From the NCBI GenBank assembly GCA_029570205.1, contig JAKQSI010000053.1, positions 1 to 64,000 of the forward strand: DNA of 64,000 nucleotides, given 5' to 3'. Below, in pieces: positions 44,845-54,142 of this stretch. This stretch comes from Candidatus Omnitrophota bacterium (GTDB lineage Bacteria; Hinthialibacterota; Hinthialibacteria; Hinthialibacterales; JAKPRU01). The notes under the pieces were generated by a model, which saw only the letters and a program-made list of their open reading frames with translations, searched no databases and was not told where the DNA came from. Each line of letters starts with the position of its first letter. Within the stretch, counting starts at the first letter, position 1. Made by a program: the position numbers and the translations under genes.

Positions 44845-46968
44845 TCAAATGGTCAAGGATTCAAGGAAGGGGGTGGCAGATTTCTTCTCGGATGCTGCGG
44901 AAGTCAGAATATCCAGTTGATATAATTCCAGGCGGTTCATCACCAAACCGATGATTTTGCCGCCGGAGGAATGAATGCGACGCACGGCCATTTGAATTTC
45001 GCGCGATGTGGATTGTCCGCTGCCGGATATGAACAGGCTGACATCCGTCATGCTGCCGAGCAGCGCCGAATCGGCGGCAATCAATCCGGCCGGAGCATCC
45101 ACAAGAATCCGGTTGAATTCCTTTTCCAACTCCGACAGAAGCTCCCGCATTTTCGGCGATCCGATCAGCTCCACGGGGTCGCAGGTCACCCGGCCTGCCG
45201 GAAGGATTGTCACACCGAGGATATCCACGCGCTTTAATGCGTCCTGGATGGGAAGAGAACCCGTAAGCAGATCGCACAATCCCGGAACAAGATCTTTTTC
45301 AAACAGGGAATGAATCTGGGGTGAGCGCAGGTTGCCGTCTACCAGCGCCACGCGATGCCCTTGCTGGGCCAGAACGGATGCCAGGTTGACGGCGACAGTT
45401 GTTTTACCTTCCCCCGGTCGTGCGCTGCAGAGAGAGACTTTTCGAATCCCCTGCCGTTCGAGCGCCAGGTCCAGAAATCTCCCTAACGACCGGAATGCTT
45501 CCGCCGTGGGAGAATGGGGCAAGTCCTGGGTTATCCGGCTGACTGAAAGCGGACGGGGTATTTTGAAGACCGGGATCGCGGAGACTGTCGGCAACCCGGA
45601 AGCCCGTGATGCCTCATCGGGACTCCGCACCTTGCGGTCATGGAATTCGAGGAGGCACGCCAAAGCAATGCCGCCGCACAAGCCGCAGACCAGCGAAATC
45701 AGAAGCATAAACTGGGGCGAATGCCTTTGCGGTGTTGCGGACGCTTGCGCCCATGAATGCACCCGAACTTCCTTGATCCGGACAGGATGGTCGTTTTCCC
45801 CGGAGGCTTTCTCCCGATTGATTCGTTCCGACAACGCCTCTCGTTCGGAGCGCATTTGCTCCAATTCGTCCTCCAGCGAAACGATGGTTGAATAGCGCTG
45901 GTTGTCTTTTTCCAATTGTCCTGCCAACTGCGTGTGTTGGTCTTCCAGCGCGGTCAGTTCACGACGCGCCTGCTGTTGTCGCGCCTTCGCCCGTTCGATG
46001 ATTCGGTTTTCCTCATTGCGGATTTCGGTTTCGAGTGCGTCACGTTGACGCTGGAGCGTGATGTAAGTCGGGTGACGCCTCCGATAGCGTTTCGAGACCT
46101 CTTGCCATTTCGCGTCGATTTCCTTCCATTGTTCTCGAAACCGGTCGAGGTTCTCGGACCGGAGGATTTCCCGATTGACTGTGCCGTCCGCCCGAAACAG
46201 GCTGTTGTAGTTCATTTCGGATTCAACCGCTTCCGCTTCGGCAGTTCGCAACCGATCCACGAGCTCGGTTTGTCGGACGACCGTATCGGAGATGCTTTGC
46301 ACAATCTCCGCGACGCTTCGGCCTTCTTTGAGAGTCTCAATTCTCTCTTTAATCTCCCGAATCCCTGTGTCGATCTTCGCAAAGGTTTCTCGGTCTTCCG
46401 CCGGGAGGGAAACCGTAAAACCGGCCCCCGCTGCGATTTCCTCCGCGATCGCATTGGCAAACGACGCCGAAATAATCGAGTCCGGAGAGGTAAACTCCAC
46501 ATAGACCAAATCTTCTTTTTCAGCGTCTCCCCGCACAGCCACCTGGCATAAGAATGCGCATGTGACCCGACGTTGAACCGCAGGGGGCAGACTCTCCAGG
46601 GTTCGACTGCCGGAGGCCGTCGAGATTCCTGACCGTGACAACATCCATCTTTTCGGTCGGTTGAGCACGTCCATTTTCCGGACGATTCTTCCCGGAAAAT
46701 CGTCCTGACTGATACATCGTTTCAGTTCATCCGCGAGGGCATTCGAATCGGGTGGAGTTTGTCCGTCCGTTGTGGCAATCGTTTCAACGTGTAGACAGGC
46801 CGTGGCGCGGTGGGATGTTTGATGCAGGCGATGTGTTACAAATACCGAAGCGGCTGCGGCAGCGGTCACCCCCAGAACAACCCCCCGATGCCGATACAAG
46901 AGGGAAACGGCGGAACGCAGGCGGCCGATAAACTGTTTGAGGGCGGAACGCGATTTCATACGCCTCAC
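44845..46968 (-). CDS. Wzc-like polysaccharide co-polymerase / BY-kinase-type protein
   Basis: A 707-residue inner-membrane protein of the chain-length regulator plus P-loop kinase type. Helix 1 is near residues 29-46, a long periplasmic coiled-coil region (about 200-400) follows, and helix 2 is near 425-443. The cytoplasmic part has Walker A SARPGEGKTTVAVNLA near 515, an A'-like VALVDGNLRSP (usual DADLR altered), and a Walker B-like ILVDAPAG. The C-terminus (TSAASEKKSATPFLESLTI) lacks the usual Tyr cluster. GTG at 46968 overlaps the stop of the Wza-like gene (GTGA); an ATG three codons on is an alternative. Confidence 0.88.
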   Translation of the reverse strand: MRRMKSRSALKQFIGRLRSAVSLLYRHRGVVLGVTAAAAASVFVTHRLHQTSHRATACLHVETIATTDGQTPPDSNALADELKRCISQDDFPGRIVRKMDVLNRPKRWMLSRSGISTASGSRTLESLPPAVQRRVTCAFLCQVAVRGDAEKEDLVYVEFTSPDSIISASFANAIAEEIAAGAGFTVSLPAEDRETFAKIDTGIREIKERIETLKEGRSVAEIVQSISDTVVRQTELVDRLRTAEAEAVESEMNYNSLFRADGTVNREILRSENLDRFREQWKEIDAKWQEVSKRYRRRHPTYITLQRQRDALETEIRNEENRIIERAKARQQQARRELTALEDQHTQLAGQLEKDNQRYSTIVSLEDELEQMRSEREALSERINREKASGENDHPVRIKEVRVHSWAQASATPQRHSPQFMLLISLVCGLCGGIALACLLEFHDRKVRSPDEASRASGLPTVSAIPVFKIPRPLSVSRITQDLPHSPTAEAFRSLGRFLDLALERQGIRKVSLCSARPGEGKTTVAVNLASVLAQQGHRVALVDGNLRSPQIHSLFEKDLVPGLCDLLTGSLPIQDALKRVDILGVTILPAGRVTCDPVELIGSPKMRELLSELEKEFNRILVDAPAGLIAADSALLGSMTDVSLFISGSGQSTSREIQMAVRRIHSSGGKIIGLVMNRLELYQLDILTSAASEKKSATPFLESLTI

Positions 46969-48062
46969 CCGGATTCAGATGCTTTGTTTCGAACGAGAAT
47001 AACATCTCCCTCTTGAACGGATATATCCTCTGCCGTCGCGGATTGAATTGTGGCGAGCGGGTACTGCATCGTCCGGAGCGGGCTGGGACGGATCAGTTTC
47101 AACATTTCTTCGTTACGGTTCTCTTTGAATGCGATCGACGGAAGAATCTGTTTCAGGGTCAGATCGTCTTCCCACTGTCGAACCCCCGGCTCGACCACGT
47201 TCCCGCCCACATAGTACAAACCTTTTCCCAGCACAGTCACACAGTCCCCATCCTGCAAATCCAGGTCTTTGGCCCGCAGGTTGTTTCGAATTGCAGCCGG
47301 ATCGACCAGGATTTCATCGGTTCCTTCGCGTCTCACAACAATCCATCCGGTCAATTCGTTTTCCTTCAGACCCGCCTCGGCCAGGAAATCGAACAGCGTA
47401 ATGCGTACAATCCTGGCTACATCCACCGGCTCCTTGACCGCGCCGGTGAGCCTGATCCGTCCGGCTTCAGGGACAATAATCTCATCGCCGGGACGCAACA
47501 TGAAATTGAGCATCTTGCCCGCAAGTCCCTTGGAAAAAAGCAGGTGACGGTCAATCCGAACTTCTCTGGGACGTTTCCGTCCGCGAAGAATGATCTCCGA
47601 GGCCGCGCGGTCTTCCAGAATCCCGCCTTGATGTTCAAGGGCATCTCGAATCCGCATTTTCTCCTGTAACGGTGTTGCCCCCGGCTGCCCCACAGCTCCC
47701 TGAACCTCCACGACATATCCCGGGCGCTCTTTGATTTTCACACTCGCACGGGGAGTCCAGAGGTATTCCTCATCGACCAGGCGTTTCTCAATATGTCGGG
47801 CCAGCTCCGTCGGAGTTTTCCCTGCGGCCTCCACCTTCTGCAACAGCGGAAATTGGAAAGTTCCGTCACGGCCCACTTCGCGAGTCATGGTCAGCATGGG
47901 TTCGTCCTGAACTTCGATTTCGAGAATATCTCCCACGTCGATCACAAACTCATCTGCGGCCCAGACATAACCGCTGAAATTCAATGAGACAGGGATGAAA
48001 AAAACGACCAGGATGGGCAGAATCTTCCTGAGGAGGTCAACAATGGAGGCAGTTGTATTCAT
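46965..48062 (-). CDS. Wza-like polysaccharide export protein (SLBB domains)
   Basis: A 365-residue exported protein of the polysaccharide export family. The signal region ends near VWAADEF; the Poly_export domain starts DEFVIDVGDILEIEV and runs through RVGRDGTFQFPLL-type strands to about residue 120. Two SLBB-type repeats follow: VVEVQGAVGQPG and IRLTGAVKEPVDV, with a third-like YYVGGNVVEPGVRQW. Such proteins form the outer-membrane channel for capsule or exopolysaccharide. The ATG at 48062 has GGAGCGA upstream. No lipobox was found, unlike many Wza proteins. It is coupled to the Wzc-like gene. Confidence 0.88.
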   Translation of the reverse strand: MNTTASIVDLLRKILPILVVFFIPVSLNFSGYVWAADEFVIDVGDILEIEVQDEPMLTMTREVGRDGTFQFPLLQKVEAAGKTPTELARHIEKRLVDEEYLWTPRASVKIKERPGYVVEVQGAVGQPGATPLQEKMRIRDALEHQGGILEDRAASEIILRGRKRPREVRIDRHLLFSKGLAGKMLNFMLRPGDEIIVPEAGRIRLTGAVKEPVDVARIVRITLFDFLAEAGLKENELTGWIVVRREGTDEILVDPAAIRNNLRAKDLDLQDGDCVTVLGKGLYYVGGNVVEPGVRQWEDDLTLKQILPSIAFKENRNEEMLKLIRPSPLRTMQYPLATIQSATAEDISVQEGDVILVRNKASESG

Positions 48063-48389
48063 TCGCTCCGTGCTTTCCCGAAGATTCAAGACCGGCGCCG
48101 AATACCGTCCGGCGGACTACCCGGCGCCGATCTGCAATCAGTTCATAGTGACTTGGGCACGGCATCCCATGCCCGATGCTCTCCCGCGTGCTTGTGCCGA
48201 TCAGGCCGCTCCACCCTCGGCTTGCCCCCAGCCGGCAGAGTAGCCGGACGGCAGGGGAACATTCGCCTCTATTCTATGTTCCCGCATCCGGATTTCGCAA
48301 TAGATATGCCAATCGCGGCTTGGCGCTCTTCCCAGAACGTCCACAGTGAGGCATCCTGTGCCGGAACTTGTTACAGGGGCGGAGCTCAC

Positions 48390-50276
48390 ATGAAATCCTT
48401 CCTTCGAAAACTCTTCCGAAATCCGATCCTCATGGATTACGGAATGCTTGTGGTTCTCCTTGTGGTCAGCCTCTTTCTCAGCTGGGCCACCTATCGAGAG
48501 GGGGAGGCCATCACGGGAGTGGAAGGGGGCAGAAGTCTGGCCGAGAGCGCAGCCGGTCGGTTCCCCGGCGGTGTCTTCATCGTCATTTCCTCTAACACCG
48601 GCGCCGATTCTTCCGCATTGCCCGATTCGGAGTCGGTCCTGAAAACCTTGAACGATCTTCACTGCACCGTGGCGGCTGTCATTCCCGCCGCGGATTCGCT
48701 TCCGGCCTTTCGACGGGAGGTCCGCGAGGCGTATCGAAATCAAGCAAAAATAGACGGGATTATTCTGGTCGATTCGTCGAAGGAGCGTTGGCTGCGGTCT
48801 GCCCTGCGCGGTCTCGAAACCGAACGGGAACCTGCCGTGATTCTTCCGGTTCGTCGTAAGGAATCCGTTTTCCTGAAACAAGAGAACCTGGTCAACATTG
48901 TCCGCCAGGCATCTGTCATTGCCATCATTGCTGCCGGAATGACGATGGTCATTATCACAGGTGGGATCGACCTGTCCGTGGGGTCTCTGGTGGCGTTCTC
49001 CGGTGTGGTGACGGCGCTTTGCCTGAAACAGGCGGGCGGTGTTCCGCTTGTCGGATTGATTGCGCTGATTTTTCTTTTCGGTGGAATGGGAGGATTCAGC
49101 CTTGGAATGGTATTCGGAAGAAGACGATGGGGGCTGCTTGCCGGGGTCGCAATATCCATATTTCTTGCTTTTCTTTCAGGAACATCTGCGCAAAATCATG
49201 TCCTTGGGATCAGACCGGTTCTGCCGGCCACGGTTCAGGCCGTGAAAGATGCCGCGCAAAGTCAGGCCGGTGGTTTGTATCTGTTTTATGATGGGGCCAA
49301 GCCGGGTGCGCAGGAGTTTATTGAAAAACTCAAGCAGACGCTCGCCACACAGACTCAAATCCCCGTTCTGGGCGAACGATGTGTTCTCGCAACCGAATCC
49401 GTCTCCGTTGAAGAGGCCGCCAAAGAGGCCGCCGAAGAAATCCTCGGTTCCCAGCCCGACTTGAAAATCCTGTTCGGCATGGATCGGGACATTCATTCCG
49501 GTCTGAATCGCGCCATTGATGCGGTCGGCGCAACCGAGCGCCTCGTCGCGGTTCGTGCCGTAACCGATAAAACCGGGCTTGTTTTATTTGCCGTGGTTGT
49601 GGGGATTCTGGTGGGCTGCCTGGGCGGGGCCATGTCCGGTGTCGTGATTACAGGCTTCGGGATACCGCCGTTCATCGCGACCCTGGCGATGATGCTGGTC
49701 GCGCGCGGGATCTCACGATATCTATGCAGTGGCGTGCCGATCTGGGATCTTCCGGAGGAATTTGAGTTCATCGGGAACGGGTATCTGTTCCAGGAGGCGC
49801 TGGGAAACAAGATGCCTGTGCCGGTGGCCGTTATGATTCTCGTTTTTCTGGTGGGGCATTTTGTTTTGTCCGACACACGTTTTGGAAGGTATCTTTATGC
49901 CGTGGGTGGAAATGAAGAAGCGACCCGGTTGTCGGGTATTCAGGTCAATGCGGTTAAGTTCTTTGCGTATGTCATTACGGGCGGGCTGTCTGCGGTTGCC
50001 GGGATTATCATGGCCGCGCGGCTGCAATGCGGTCATCCTGAAACGGGAGCGCTGTATGAATTGTATGTCATCGCGGCGTGCGTGGTCGGCGGAACCAGCC
50101 TCATGGGAGGACAGGGCAAGATCCTCGGCTCGCTGATCGGGGCGCTCTTGATCTGGGTGATCTTCAACGGATTGAATCTTCTTTATGTGGACAGCTATTT
50201 ACAGCAGGCCATTCTTGGATTAGTGATTTTCGTGGCCGTTTTGTTGGACCAGGCCAAGAAGCGTTTTTCAGGCTGA
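48390..50276 (+). CDS. RbsC-like sugar ABC permease with two binding-protein-like insertions
   Basis: A 628-residue permease, about twice the usual 320. The RbsC core is clear: helix 1 (17-33), ENLVNIVRQASVIAIIAAGM plus the signature TGGIDLSVGS (190-199), then FGIPPFIATLAMMLVARG (423-440), GGNEEATRLSGIQVN (506-520) and ending in LGLVIFVAVLLDQAKKR. Two extra blocks interrupt it. Residues about 40-160 hold GGVFIVISSNTG and AKIDGIILVDSS, like the N-lobe of a sugar-binding protein. Residues about 265-395 hold GGLYLFYDGAKPG and AEEILGSQPDLKILFGMDRD, like the C-lobe. GGGGCGGAG lies upstream of the ATG; a 79-residue extension is not supported. No ATPase gene is adjacent. Confidence 0.85.
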   Translation: MKSFLRKLFRNPILMDYGMLVVLLVVSLFLSWATYREGEAITGVEGGRSLAESAAGRFPGGVFIVISSNTGADSSALPDSESVLKTLNDLHCTVAAVIPAADSLPAFRREVREAYRNQAKIDGIILVDSSKERWLRSALRGLETEREPAVILPVRRKESVFLKQENLVNIVRQASVIAIIAAGMTMVIITGGIDLSVGSLVAFSGVVTALCLKQAGGVPLVGLIALIFLFGGMGGFSLGMVFGRRRWGLLAGVAISIFLAFLSGTSAQNHVLGIRPVLPATVQAVKDAAQSQAGGLYLFYDGAKPGAQEFIEKLKQTLATQTQIPVLGERCVLATESVSVEEAAKEAAEEILGSQPDLKILFGMDRDIHSGLNRAIDAVGATERLVAVRAVTDKTGLVLFAVVVGILVGCLGGAMSGVVITGFGIPPFIATLAMMLVARGISRYLCSGVPIWDLPEEFEFIGNGYLFQEALGNKMPVPVAVMILVFLVGHFVLSDTRFGRYLYAVGGNEEATRLSGIQVNAVKFFAYVITGGLSAVAGIIMAARLQCGHPETGALYELYVIAACVVGGTSLMGGQGKILGSLIGALLIWVIFNGLNLLYVDSYLQQAILGLVIFVAVLLDQAKKRFSG

Positions 50277-50285
50277 GGAGACGCC

Positions 50286-50390
50286 ATGCTGCGGCGACGC
50301 AAACTCAAAACAGTCCGACTGTTTTTTTTGACACTTTATACGGCGTTGATCTACCTGCTGATCAAGATCCGGGGCAAAATCAAGGCCTGA
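50286..50390 (+). CDS. 34-residue single-helix membrane protein
   Basis: This is a small gene directly after the permease stop, with GAGGAG seven bases before its ATG. The peptide has a basic start (MLRRRKLKTVR), a hydrophobic stretch (LFFLTLYTALIYLLI) and a basic end (KIRGKIKA), consistent with one membrane helix. It is unrecognised. Its position between the permease and aroB, with a good ribosome site, argues that it is real. Confidence 0.6.
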   Translation: MLRRRKLKTVRLFFLTLYTALIYLLIKIRGKIKA

Positions 50391-50436
50391 ACGGCAATTC
50401 GATTCCTGCGCGGGAATCGGAGGAAATGGGCATCCC

Positions 50437-51588
50437 ATGAGAGAAATCACGGTCAATCTCCACGAACGCAGCTACAAGATTCTTGTTGAAAAAGGCACGC
50501 TTCAACGGGTTGGACGACGTGCCGAGCGGTTGGGACTGCACTCGCCCATCGCGGTGATTACCGATCCCACGGTGCAGAATCTCTATGGGGACGTGATCTG
50601 CACAATGCTTCGGAACCAGGGATACCAGTTCGGCCTGCTCTGCATCCCCGGTGGGGAAGCCTGTAAGAATCTCGATACGGTGCGGGTGTTGTACGATCAA
50701 ATCATTGACCTTGGTGTCGAACGTCAGGGCGGTATTGTCGCTCTCGGCGGAGGGCTGGTGGGCGATGTCGCGGGATTTGTGGCTGCAACCTACCTGCGCG
50801 GAATTCGTTTCATCCAGGTGCCGACCACTCTCCTGGCCCAGGTCGATGCCAGTGTGGGTGGAAAAACCGGCGTGGATCACCCCAAGGGGAAAAACCTCAT
50901 TGGTGCGTTTCATCAGCCCAGCCTGGTTTTAATCGACCCCTCCACGCTCAAGACCCTTCCCACGCGGGAACTCCTCTGCGGCCTGGCGGAAATCATCAAG
51001 CATGGAATCATCGGCGATCCCAAAATCTTCGCGTTTGTTCAAAAGAACCTGCGCGAACTGCTTTCGGTTGACGAGGAAACCTACGCGGACCTGGTCGCAC
51101 GGAACTGCCGGTTTAAAGCGAAAGTGGTGGAACAAGATGAAAAGGAAGGCGGGTTACGCGCCATCCTGAACTTTGGGCACACCATCGGACATGCGATTGA
51201 ATGTCTCACCGGCTACACTCGGTATCTTCATGGGGAAGCAGTTGCCATCGGGATGCTGGTCGAGACTCTTATCGGCGTTCGGATGGGAATCTCTTCGGAA
51301 GAGCTGTTTGAAGAGATTTTTGCCGTGATCCGTGATGCGGGATACCCGCTTGATCTACCCGATGTTTCTGCGGAGCAAATCGTCGAAGCCATGCGACGCG
51401 ACAAGAAAGTTGTGCAGGGGACCATCCGTATGGTCATTCCCAAACGTCTCGGACAGATCGAGGTCCGCGAAATCAAAGAGGAGCGACGGATCCTGGAATC
51501 CTGGAAAGACTTGCAGAGTCGGCTGCGAACAATCGGAACTTCCGACAAGATGGATGCCCCAACCCGCAATGTGGGGGCCACAACCTGA
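50437..51588 (+). CDS. aroB: 3-dehydroquinate synthase
   Basis: A 383-residue AroB-type enzyme that cyclises DAHP to 3-dehydroquinate in the shikimate pathway using NAD+ and a metal. Hallmarks are VALGGGLVGDVAGFVAATYL, the VPTTLLAQVDASVGGKTGVDH motif, GLAEIIKHGII, and metal-site His residues in LNFGHTIGHAIE and LHGEAVAIGM. The Arg and Lys in RDKKVVQGTIRMVI are also seen. The C-terminus is about 25 residues longer than usual. Its position in a polysaccharide neighbourhood may be incidental, although aroB homologues also make cyclitols in some pathways. Confidence 0.92.
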   Translation: MREITVNLHERSYKILVEKGTLQRVGRRAERLGLHSPIAVITDPTVQNLYGDVICTMLRNQGYQFGLLCIPGGEACKNLDTVRVLYDQIIDLGVERQGGIVALGGGLVGDVAGFVAATYLRGIRFIQVPTTLLAQVDASVGGKTGVDHPKGKNLIGAFHQPSLVLIDPSTLKTLPTRELLCGLAEIIKHGIIGDPKIFAFVQKNLRELLSVDEETYADLVARNCRFKAKVVEQDEKEGGLRAILNFGHTIGHAIECLTGYTRYLHGEAVAIGMLVETLIGVRMGISSEELFEEIFAVIRDAGYPLDLPDVSAEQIVEAMRRDKKVVQGTIRMVIPKRLGQIEVREIKEERRILESWKDLQSRLRTIGTSDKMDAPTRNVGATT

Positions 51589-51613
51589 GACGTTTTTTTT
51601 CGATGACACATTC

Positions 51614-52897
51614 ATGACCCGAATTGCGATTGTATCGACGGAACTCCCTGTGTTTCTGCCCGCGCCGACGGCCGGCGGCGGTGTGCGGATTGGGGGGATT
51701 GGAGCCGGACTTGCCGACCGGGGACATGAGGTTCTTTATTTTATTCCTCGGTCTGTACTGGGAGAAATCACACACGAGCAGGTGCGTGTTTATCTTCCCG
51801 AAACGCTGGATCGCGCTCTTGCCGAGTCCGGGATAGAAATCGCCCTGTTTGAGCAATGGCAGCCTCTCTCGTTCCTGAAAGAGCGCCTGGAAATTCCGAC
51901 TGTTGTGGACTTGCCCGGCCCGCTTCTGTTGGAATATCTGTGGCGGGAGCCGGGGGCGGTAAACCGGCATATCATGGACAAGATCCGCTGCCTGTCTCTT
52001 GCGGATGCGTTCCTGATCGCAACGCCGCGACAGGAGTATTACTACGCGCCCTGGCTGCTTCTTGCCGGTGTGGATCTGACAAAGCGGCGTCCCATTCTCT
52101 GCCCGTTCGGTTTGCCGCTCCTGCCGAAATGCCGACAGGGAGTTGTGGCCGATGAACCGCGATTTTTCTTCGGCGGCGTTTTCTGGCCCTGGCAGAATCC
52201 GGCCCCGGCGCTACGCGTTGTCCTGGAGCGGATGAATCGCCTCCGACGGGGGCAACTCGTCATTGTCGGCGGCCCGCATCCGTATCACAGCCATCCGCAC
52301 ACCGAGGCGGAATTGTGGGACATCCTGGACAACCTGCACACATCGTTTCTCGGAACCCTGCCGTTTCAGGATTATGTGAATGAACTGCGCCATTCCGCGG
52401 TGGCCCTGGATCTCGGACCCTCCACGATAGAACGCAGCATTGCCTGTCCGCTTCGGACCGGCACGGCGCTCTGGGCGGGGACGCCCGTGATGATCTCTCC
52501 TGACTCCGCCTGGGCGGATGGTGTCGCTCAGCATCATGCCGGGTGGATCATCCCCAGCGCGACAGATCCGCTGTTTATCGAAACAGTGGATGCCATCCTC
52601 AAAGAATCGGTGGATATTAAAATCCGCAGCGAAGGGGCGCGTACCCTTACCGAACAGTCTCTCGATGCAAAAATAAATGCCGCCGATCTGGACCGATATG
52701 TTTATAGTCCCGAGCGCAGGGAGGTCTCTCCCATACGACTCGACAGCCGGTCTGTCGAGCGTGAAGACCTTCTCCGTCTGTTGCAGCGAAACATAGCGGA
52801 GTTGGAGAATCAGCAAGACCGCTTGCAGGCCGATCTCGATTCGATCCGCTCCCATCCGCTTTTCCGACTCTACAAACGATTGCGAACATTCATCTGA
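51614..52897 (+). CDS. Glycosyltransferase-like protein (GT-B fold)
   Basis: A 427-residue protein that looks like a GT-B glycosyltransferase. The N-terminus TRIAIVSTELPVFLPAPTAGG with GIGAGLADRGHEVLYFIP is the acceptor-side fold. The donor side has RFFFGGVFWPWQNP, then LVIVGGPHPYH and SFLGTLPFQDYVNELRHS, near residues 180-265. A coiled tail closes it (LLQRNIAELENQQDRLQADL). The start at 51614 fits the family N-terminus but has a weak ribosome site. It begins 25 bp after aroB. Confidence 0.8.
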   Translation: MTRIAIVSTELPVFLPAPTAGGGVRIGGIGAGLADRGHEVLYFIPRSVLGEITHEQVRVYLPETLDRALAESGIEIALFEQWQPLSFLKERLEIPTVVDLPGPLLLEYLWREPGAVNRHIMDKIRCLSLADAFLIATPRQEYYYAPWLLLAGVDLTKRRPILCPFGLPLLPKCRQGVVADEPRFFFGGVFWPWQNPAPALRVVLERMNRLRRGQLVIVGGPHPYHSHPHTEAELWDILDNLHTSFLGTLPFQDYVNELRHSAVALDLGPSTIERSIACPLRTGTALWAGTPVMISPDSAWADGVAQHHAGWIIPSATDPLFIETVDAILKESVDIKIRSEGARTLTEQSLDAKINAADLDRYVYSPERREVSPIRLDSRSVEREDLLRLLQRNIAELENQQDRLQADLDSIRSHPLFRLYKRLRTFI

Positions 52898-52908
52898 AAG
52901 GAATCTTT

Positions 52909-54051
52909 ATGAAAACACACACGCTTGTCCTGGTTACGCTGTTCCTGTCCATCGGGACAACTGTTTTTGCTCAGGGTCAGGCTTCCGACCAAGGATTTGT
53001 ACCGTTATTCAACGGGACAGACCTGAGCGGCTGGCAGCTCGCGGGCGGAGAGAAAATGTCGTTCTCCGTGCGGGATGGCGCGATCTATTGCGACGGGACT
53101 GCGAACTATCCGCACTGGCTTCGGACGGAACGCATGTATGAGAACTTTGTTCTTCGTTTCGAATTCAAAGTTCCCGGCTGGTGTGAGAACGGCCTGTATA
53201 TCCATGCTCCCCTGTTCGGGCGTTGTTCGAATGTGGGACTCGAATTTCAGATCAGTCATGATGTCGGCACCAGTGTGAAATCCACCGGCGCGATTTTCCC
53301 CGTTGTTCCTCCCATGGTGGCGGCCGCCAAAGACAAGAACCAATGGAACTCGGCGGAGATTATGATGAATTGGCCGATCTACCAAGCCACTCTGAACGGC
53401 CAGGTCATTCAAAATGTCAACCTGGAAGAACACCCGGATCTCCAATATCGACCGCGTTCGGGATATATCGGCCTTCAGGACAACGGGTGGGAAACCGGAT
53501 TCCGCAATCTGTCCATCCGGGAATTGCCGGGGCAGGAGCAGTGGATTTACCCGCTGAACGGCAAGGACCTGGATGGATGGGAACTGCTCGGAAGACACTC
53601 GCCGAATGGGGGCGGGCAATGGCGCATGGAAGATGGCGCGCTGGTTGCATCCAACGGGGATGGTCACCTGGTGAACAACCTGGACTTCAAGGATCTTGAG
53701 ATTCAGCTGTATGTCCGCACGGAGGACATCGCGAACGGCGGAGTCTTCTTCCGCTGGAAGGATGAAAAAGATCGGGGGTATGAGATTCAGATCTTCGATA
53801 ACCCCGATTCCAATCACCAGACCGGCAGCCTTTATGGAATTGCGCGCGCCAGCCACATGCCGGTCCGGTGCGGAGAATGGTATCCCTTGCAGATCATTGT
53901 CAAAGGACCGCGCTGCATTGTCCGGTTGAATGGGGAGACCGTGGTCGATTACGACAAACTCGAGACGATCCGACCGGGGCATATCGCTCTGCAAATGCAC
54001 AAGGAGAATTCAACGATCCGGTTCCGCGATCTCCGCGTGAAGAGGTTATGA
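52909..54051 (+). CDS. Secreted protein with two DUF1080 domains
   Basis: A 380-residue exported protein. The signal peptide ends at VFAQGQ. Two DUF1080 (3-keto-disaccharide hydrolase-type) units follow: residues about 30-205 from FVPLFNGTDLSGWQL to GYIGLQDNGWETGFRNLSI, and residues about 213-378 from IYPLNGKDLDGWELLG to GHIALQMHKENSTIRFRDLRV. The family is a concanavalin-like beta sandwich seen in carbohydrate-degrading loci. The paired organisation is notable. It starts 11 bp after the glycosyltransferase gene and ends convergent with the Wzy-like gene. Confidence 0.9.
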   Translation: MKTHTLVLVTLFLSIGTTVFAQGQASDQGFVPLFNGTDLSGWQLAGGEKMSFSVRDGAIYCDGTANYPHWLRTERMYENFVLRFEFKVPGWCENGLYIHAPLFGRCSNVGLEFQISHDVGTSVKSTGAIFPVVPPMVAAAKDKNQWNSAEIMMNWPIYQATLNGQVIQNVNLEEHPDLQYRPRSGYIGLQDNGWETGFRNLSIRELPGQEQWIYPLNGKDLDGWELLGRHSPNGGGQWRMEDGALVASNGDGHLVNNLDFKDLEIQLYVRTEDIANGGVFFRWKDEKDRGYEIQIFDNPDSNHQTGSLYGIARASHMPVRCGEWYPLQIIVKGPRCIVRLNGETVVDYDKLETIRPGHIALQMHKENSTIRFRDLRVKRL

Positions 54052-54142
54052 ATCCCTGGATCTGGTGATACATCTTTCCGGTGGCTTTTTCTCCCCTTCT
54101 CCTGCCAGGGCGATGGTTGGAGTGTGAGTTCCGACATCCGCA

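Noticed and set aside
48153-48389. 79-residue N-terminal extension of the permease
   Set aside because: It is Cys/Arg/Pro-rich with no homology, while a strong ribosome site and a family-like start lie at 48390.
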